Assembly: GCA_023091735.1 (NCBI GenBank)
Contig: JALKBU010000095.1
Coordinates: forward strand, 22,648-86,647
Length of the DNA stretch: 64,000 nucleotides
Origin: Trichomonas tenax
Taxonomy: Eukaryota; Parabasalia; Trichomonadida; Trichomonadidae
Direction: 5' to 3'
Within the stretch, counting starts at the first letter, position 1, and each line of letters opens with the position of its first letter. Shown in pieces: positions 58,909-64,000 of this stretch. Made by a program: the position numbers and the translations under genes. A model generated the notes under the pieces. It saw only the letters and a list, made by a program, of their open reading frames with translations, was not told the DNA's origin and ran no database searches.

Positions 58909-60957
58909 TTAGTAAACTCTGTTCCATTGAGGATCTGGCAATACCTTATAAATTCTAACGATCCAGTTCTTTGTTGAGAATGCTTCTTCGAAGAGGTTGA
59001 ACTTGATTGAATCAATACCGCGAGAAATCTGTGTTCTTCTAGCAATATCGTAGCCCTTTGGAACTGATGGATGAATTGAATAATCCTTGAAGTTGTAGTA
59101 GCACATCTTGAACATCATGGAGTTTGTCATGTTTTCGGTTTGGATTTCACCGACGATTGGATAACCTTCCTTCTTCTGGAACAAGCTGCCAGAGATGTTG
59201 TGGAATGTCTGGTTAGCAATCTTTGGCATCCACATGAACTTGTTGATATCATCACCATCGTAGCCACTTGCACCACCGAAGATGACAAGCATGTACTTCA
59301 TGCCCATCATTCTAGCAAGTCTCCACGAGACCTGTTCTGGAGAGCCCATGGACATACCGATGATACCAATATGTGTGAAGTTGTTTGTGTTACCATCAGC
59401 CATGCAGCCTCTGCCGCCCATGGATGTGATCTGGTAACCATAGTCCCACCAGCTCATGACCTTATCATCTCTCTGTGTGTTCTCCCAGAGCCATCTGTAG
59501 CCTTCTCTGTAGTCATCAGATGTCTCCTGACCACGTGGTGTGTTGACGTAGAAGTGGATGTGGTCGCCAGAGTATGAGTAGCAAGCAAACCAAACGGAGT
59601 GATAGAGAGAGAAGAGGCAGATCATTACCATTGAGAAAACGATCCACTTAGAGAGGTGCTTCTTGGAGCGGAAAGCGATGCGAGACAAGCGGTGGATACC
59701 AACACCAGCGATGTAAACGCAGGCTGGAGAGAAGACGAGGACAAGACGGACCATGATAGAACCGAAGTAAAGTGTGGAAAGGCCATAGATAAGAAGAAGC
59801 ATTGATGCCTCTGTGAACTTTGTAGCCTTGTTCTTGATCTGGTCGCGGATAATGAAGAAGCAGCCAACTGGGAAGAGTGACATGAAGAAGGCACACTCCA
59901 TGAAGTATGAAGACCAGGATGATGGCTGGTGCTCGGCGACGGAAGCAATAATTGGAATGTTCTTTGCAGCATAAGATGGGTCGAACATAAGGAGAAGACG
60001 GCCTGAGAAATCTCCGACAAGGCCTGTAGAAAGGAGGATTGTGATAACGAAGAACATGAGTGGAACTGAGCAGAGAAGGATGACCATAATTGTTGTGAAT
60101 GTTGGAGCAGAGAATGAACTGTTGATGAATGTGAAGAAGCCCCAAACCTGGATACCAGCGAGTGTAGCGATCATGGCAAAGTGCTCTGGCTTAGAAAGGA
60201 TCTTCTCATGAATGAATGGAATCTGGACAATAAGGATCAAGCTGAGGATCGACCAAATGCTGTATGTGACGTGTAAGCGCCATGAGTAGCGGCCGATGGC
60301 GATAAGTCCGACTGTGAAGAGTGGAATAGCGTTGGCAACGAAAACGTAGCCACCCCATGTGAGGGCCATGTAGCCGAAGCAGAAGGCTGAAAAGACTGAC
60401 ATGAGGATGGACGCGTTCTTGAGAGCGTAAACGAACGAGTAGAGAGCGAGAAGCATGATAAACATGGCAATGCACTCATAATCGTAGCTTCCTGCGACGG
60501 AACGAGAGATAATACCTGTAATGAAAGATGCAAGAGCGGCCAAAACAGAGCCAAGTGTTGAATCGTAAATAAGTTCACCGAATAAATATGAAAGCAAGCA
60601 TGTTAATGTAGCGAACATTGGGCCCATGTGGACGCATACCTGAATCAAGTCGATCTTAATATGAAGGAACTCGAGAACTCTGTGGAAAAGAACAGATGTG
60701 TACATTAAACCTGGATATGAAGTCTCTCCGACCGGACGTCCCTGTGGATACCATGAGATGTTATCGTACCAGCCCAAAAATTCGTAGAAACCATGCTCTT
60801 TGATGTACTGAGAGCATCTCCAGTTGAAATGTGGGTCGAATTCGTGAATAATCGGTTCATTGATGACGTTGGAGAAGAGGCGAATCAAAAATGAAAGAAT
60901 ACAAGAAAGAATAACAATCAGTAATTGGATTGTTTTTCTTGTTGAGGAAATCGCCAT
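58909..60957 (-). CDS. Oligosaccharyltransferase catalytic subunit STT3
   Basis: 682 residues, ATG at 60957. It is the integral ER membrane enzyme that transfers glycans to Asn-X-Ser/Thr. The first lumenal loop has the DxD-like metal site in HEFDPHFNWR (Asp41). Around a dozen hydrophobic helices follow. The C-terminal lumenal domain has SWWDYGYQI (about 498-506), the sequon-binding WWDYG signature, and the DK/MI-type region MKYMLVIFGGASG. Glycosylation sites are expected on the many surface proteins of this organism. Codon use is GC-rich, as in other highly expressed genes here. TCACTTTT (plus 60964-60971) lies directly before the ATG. Confidence 0.95.
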   Translation of the reverse strand: MAISSTRKTIQLLIVILSCILSFLIRLFSNVINEPIIHEFDPHFNWRCSQYIKEHGFYEFLGWYDNISWYPQGRPVGETSYPGLMYTSVLFHRVLEFLHIKIDLIQVCVHMGPMFATLTCLLSYLFGELIYDSTLGSVLAALASFITGIISRSVAGSYDYECIAMFIMLLALYSFVYALKNASILMSVFSAFCFGYMALTWGGYVFVANAIPLFTVGLIAIGRYSWRLHVTYSIWSILSLILIVQIPFIHEKILSKPEHFAMIATLAGIQVWGFFTFINSSFSAPTFTTIMVILLCSVPLMFFVITILLSTGLVGDFSGRLLLMFDPSYAAKNIPIIASVAEHQPSSWSSYFMECAFFMSLFPVGCFFIIRDQIKNKATKFTEASMLLLIYGLSTLYFGSIMVRLVLVFSPACVYIAGVGIHRLSRIAFRSKKHLSKWIVFSMVMICLFSLYHSVWFACYSYSGDHIHFYVNTPRGQETSDDYREGYRWLWENTQRDDKVMSWWDYGYQITSMGGRGCMADGNTNNFTHIGIIGMSMGSPEQVSWRLARMMGMKYMLVIFGGASGYDGDDINKFMWMPKIANQTFHNISGSLFQKKEGYPIVGEIQTENMTNSMMFKMCYYNFKDYSIHPSVPKGYDIARRTQISRGIDSIKFNLFEEAFSTKNWIVRIYKVLPDPQWNRVY

Positions 60958-61745
60958 TTTTTGAAAAGTGACAGTGTTTGTTCACTTCATTATTTTTCTG
61001 TTTTTCTCTGATATTTGGGCTTGGCTATAGTTGAATAATCCAAAAATAGTGAAATTGTTCCTTATAAAATTAATTCTCTCAAAATCGTTAATTTCATATT
61101 TTTTATAACCTACATTATATGTATATTCCAAATATACTGATTTCGAACACATTTGTAAAATGATCGATAAATGATAGATAAAATGGATTCCACATTACAT
61201 ATATATCATAAATATCAAATAAAAATCGATATTTTATCAACGCAATTTTTTTGAAATCTTGAATGAGCTGTTTGCACTCCTTTTGTCAGGTCACTTTATT
61301 CCATTCTCATATGGTAGATACTAGACATCATATATAATGTTCTTATAAAAGAGAAAGAATGTTATAGTAAATTGATTGACTTTTGTGAAGCTAAAAATCT
61401 CTTCATATTTATTAGCGACGTAAGATGAAGTTGGAATGAATTCATGCAACATTATGAAGCGGATATGCTTGCATCCATAGTTTTCTTTATCATCAGTACA
61501 CAGGAGCCCAGAAATAGATCATCAGTAGCGAGTTACGGAATAAGAAAGACACCCGAAAAATCTGACAGAGTGTCAAAAAATCGTGCAAACGCCTTTTTTA
61601 TTCTTTTTTATTGACTCATTGTGTGGATGTACGAAAAACATCTTCAAAAGAATTATATGAAAATTATATAACATATCAAATACTAGATTTATAAAATTTG
61701 ACATAGCTATCATGGTGATATAAGCGATATATATATTTAAATGAT
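60958..61745. other. Intergenic
   Basis: Initiator of STT3 at its left edge (60964-60971). The remainder is AT-rich, with no gene seen. Confidence 0.45.
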
Positions 61746-63164
61746 TTACATAGAAGCTAAAAACTTACCTTGCATTTCCATTGAACATAATCTGAATGCC
61801 CACCATCCGGCTTTTGTCATCGATGCTAATGAAATTTTGACAATATCGCAAACACAGTTCTTGTCAACATTCAGGTCCAAAAATCCATTCTCCATTTCGA
61901 CTTCATATGATGCAGTAACTTTTCCTTCATGAATGAATTCGACCTTAAGACCAACTGGTGCTTGTTTGACCAATGGAGGGCTATTGTACCTGTTAACGGA
62001 TGATGTGATGTACGCGAATTCGATGTATGATGAAAGTTTGAGATTTGATGGAACAAAATGATCATTCTTCGATAATTCCATTGTAAAGTATGGAAGATCG
62101 ACGGCAGAGCCTGATTTGCTTAAGTAGTACTTGTCGCTGTTGTCAAACACATTCAATGGAGAGTAGGTTGTAAGTTTAGGATTCTTAATTCCGACCCAAT
62201 CTGTGCATTCATAACCAATCAAGTTATAGAACGCAGGATTGAACACAATATCTTCACCAAACGTTGAATACATCTTGATGACAGAACATTTCTCATTATT
62301 AGCGACGTTTTTGGCTTCTTTTGTTGTTATTAGCCAAGAAAGAAGATGCGAGCGTGAAGCATTTGATTTGACTGCAGTTGTATCTTTAGTGAATGCTGAA
62401 ACAATCTTTCTCCTTTGGAAATATAATTTCGAATATAAATCGCGTGCAATTGATACAGGAACCCAAGAGCAATCGTAATTTGCAACAAAAAGATATGCAT
62501 TGCTGTCATTCCAATTGATTGATGCTGCAAGCTCTTTTTGATCTGAATATTCAACTATCAATTTGCGATGTAAAACATATTCATCGATCGTTTTAACTTT
62601 GCCTTCGTCAGACATATTAGAGAATTCAATCATTTTCGATAAAACACGTGGCGTTATAATGTCATAAACTTGTTTTTTGTTTTTTGTTGATGCAAATAAA
62701 TGGTAAAGTAATTTACCAGACTCTTGAGACTGGAATTTGATGTTTAACAATTGATTATCAAGCTCTAATAGGCACAAATCTTTTGTTGCTTTAAGAATTG
62801 GAACTTTTTCGGAAATATAATCTAAGATTTGTCCGATGATTGAATTAAACTGATAAAAAACAGCACATTTGAGATACGCAGCATAGTTTTGATGATTTAA
62901 TAGGAGTTTGCATTTGTATATCGACTCAAGGAAAGGGAAAAGTTTCTCATCTGGATCAACAGGAACCTTAAGGACCCTCATGGCCAATGGATTTGGTGAA
63001 TTATGGAATTGGTCTTCAAACCATTCACTTAAATTTGCTAAAAAGAGTTTGTGGACCTTAAATGTTCTCATTCCGGACATAAGGATGCAATCGAACATTG
63101 CTTTACTCTCGAATAATAGCTTTATATTGTTCGGAGGTATCTGATTAATAGAGAATTCACTCAT
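61746..63164 (-). CDS. BTB-domain protein with C-terminal discoidin-like region
   Basis: 472 residues, ATG at 63164. The N-terminal BTB fold is visible (about 14-125: FDCILMSGMRTFKVHKLFLA, NLSEWFEDQF, LESIYKCKLLLNHQNYAAYL, CAVFYQFNSI). The middle is helical. The C-terminal part (about 300-470: FGEDIVFNPAFYNLIGYECT, DWVGIKNPKLTTYSP, WWAFRLCSMEMQGKF) has the beta-sandwich look of F5/8-type carbohydrate-binding domains found with BTB in trichomonads. TCATTTTTC directly precedes the ATG on its strand. Role unknown; BTB suggests cullin or dimer partners. Confidence 0.7.
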   Translation of the reverse strand: MSEFSINQIPPNNIKLLFESKAMFDCILMSGMRTFKVHKLFLANLSEWFEDQFHNSPNPLAMRVLKVPVDPDEKLFPFLESIYKCKLLLNHQNYAAYLKCAVFYQFNSIIGQILDYISEKVPILKATKDLCLLELDNQLLNIKFQSQESGKLLYHLFASTKNKKQVYDIITPRVLSKMIEFSNMSDEGKVKTIDEYVLHRKLIVEYSDQKELAASINWNDSNAYLFVANYDCSWVPVSIARDLYSKLYFQRRKIVSAFTKDTTAVKSNASRSHLLSWLITTKEAKNVANNEKCSVIKMYSTFGEDIVFNPAFYNLIGYECTDWVGIKNPKLTTYSPLNVFDNSDKYYLSKSGSAVDLPYFTMELSKNDHFVPSNLKLSSYIEFAYITSSVNRYNSPPLVKQAPVGLKVEFIHEGKVTASYEVEMENGFLDLNVDKNCVCDIVKISLASMTKAGWWAFRLCSMEMQGKFLASM

Positions 63165-63559
63165 GAAAAATGATTATAAAACATCATTCAAATTTTTGAA
63201 AAATTTGGGAATAGCATCAATACATCATAAAGAACCTTTATATTCAGTTTTCTTAAAGCTGTCAATCGGTCGAATGTTTGTTTTTTGACAATTGGCAGAC
63301 GACATCAAAAAATGTAGCTGCCAATTGATTCATATGATAATACCCTTTATCATATTGTTGCAATAGCCAATTCTGGATGGAAGTTATACAAAAACGTGTT
63401 AAAAATGATCTATTGCTTGTGTAGGTGATTTTATTTTCTAAAAAAAATCCTAAATTTTTTGCTGGAAGATATTTTCAACAATAAAACTAATGAATTATTT
63501 ACATTTTATCATCATTATGATATGAAATCAATCATTCACATTTTATCATCATTGCAATT

Positions 63560-63760
63560 TCAAATCATCAAGGTCGACTTTGGTCTTCATTTCTCTAAAA
63601 GCTTCCATATGTTGTTTTTCAAACACAATATCTGCGTGAATTTTTCTTGTTCGAGAGTTTATTTCTACACCTATAGGAATATTTTGGTAGTTTTTATTAA
63701 ATTTTCATCTATACTGTTCTGTGGTCGCCCTAGTTTAGGTTTTAATTGAATGTTGTTCAT
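63560..63760 (-). pseudogene. Decayed gene fragment, unrecognised
   Basis: The minus strand carries protein-like words in two frames (LKPKLGRPQNSIDENLIKTT; PIGVEINSRTRKIHADIVFE) joined by a frameshift. The overlapping plus-strand frame at 63459-63749 is Phe/Ile-rich and looks like its mirror. KLGRPQN is reminiscent of DNA-binding tails but is too short to assign. Confidence 0.3.
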
Positions 63761-63806
63761 TTCCCAAGTATTATGAAAGTGATTTTCGAAGGCTTGTCTG
63801 AAATTG

Positions 63807-64000
63807 ATACGCAAAGTCGGCGAAACTCGTTTTTTAACTCACTGGATTAACTTTTTGCGAAGTTATTGAACCTCAATGCACAAAATCCTGTTGTGCATGA
63901 TATATTAAAGAATTAGCTAACAAAGTCTATATTTCATTAAAATATTAGATATATCTTGCATCAAAAACATTGATTTGCCATGATGTGCTTTACTCATTAT
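63807..64000 (-). repeat. Dispersed repeat, copy 2 (inverted partner of 937-1131)
   Basis: Reverse complement matches 937-1131 nearly throughout, including ATATATCTAATATTTTAATG and GACTTTGTTAGCTAATTC. It touches the window edge, so it may extend further. Confidence 0.85.

Noticed and set aside
61741..61932. Small plus-strand frame with ATG at 61741
   Set aside because: It lies antisense to the BTB gene's 3' end and is explained by it.
63459..63749. 96-codon plus-strand frame
   Set aside because: Phe/Ile-rich and opposite a more protein-like decayed frame on the minus strand.
1..64000. CRISPR array or bacterial operon
   Set aside because: No regularly spaced repeats, ribosome binding sites or gene clustering; the genes are eukaryotic.

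Overview
The window looks like a nuclear contig from a parabasalid protist, most likely Trichomonas vaginalis or a close relative. It is AT-rich and I see no introns. Several genes have a TCA(C/T)TTT-type initiator element within about 30 bases of the ATG, giving very short 5' leaders. BspA-like leucine-rich repeat genes, Chlamydia-Pmp-like beta-helix surface proteins, BTB and ankyrin proteins and Maverick/Polinton debris are all familiar parts of trichomonad genomes. Species assignment is inference; I ran no search.

Layout. 1-5,900: accessory DNA with a dispersed repeat (937-1131, present again inverted at 63,807-64,000), gene fragments and a seven-helix membrane protein gene. 5,905-7,854: a Pmp-like single-pass surface protein. 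7,900-12,000: decayed genes. 12,518-15,925: a large class I-type PI3-kinase. 16,500-20,100: remains of a Maverick/Polinton-type element (basic virion peptide, structural protein, integrase tail), all with frameshifts or in-frame stops, followed by an intact gene for a phage tail-collar-like protein (20,145-20,669). 21,109-41,000: mostly housekeeping genes, namely SF3B3/RSE1-like, CK2 regulatory subunit and a divergent BTB gene, a Myb/SANT protein, TVP23, a FANCM/Hef-type helicase, a Polo-like kinase, a bromodomain-NET protein and guanine deaminase, interrupted by a broken 4-TM gene and a broken BspA gene with a decayed tandem copy. 41,578-42,426: BCD1-type HIT-finger protein. 42,427-46,286: a gene desert with a second Polinton-like basic peptide, a dispersed repeat and a GC-rich structured patch. 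46,287 onward: SCP/FCP1-type phosphatase, an inverted-repeat-flanked BspA pseudogene, XRN1, another desert with the same repeat, OTUD6-like deubiquitinase, ankyrin protein, STT3 and a BTB/F5-8-like protein.

How the genes relate. There are no operons. Genes stand alone in both orientations, and the functions are the general set of a eukaryotic cell: splicing (SF3B3), RNA decay (XRN1), snoRNP assembly (BCD1), signalling (PI3K, PLK, CK2 beta), chromatin (bromodomain, Myb), DNA repair (FANCM), ubiquitin (OTU, BTB) and N-glycosylation/secretion (STT3, TVP23). The most unusual content is the decayed virus-like element with its intact tail-collar gene. The next most unusual is the local duplication and inversion history, which includes a perfect 188-bp inverted repeat, a deleted OTU copy and paired dispersed repeats. 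A promoter motif that reads in both orientations also stands out.
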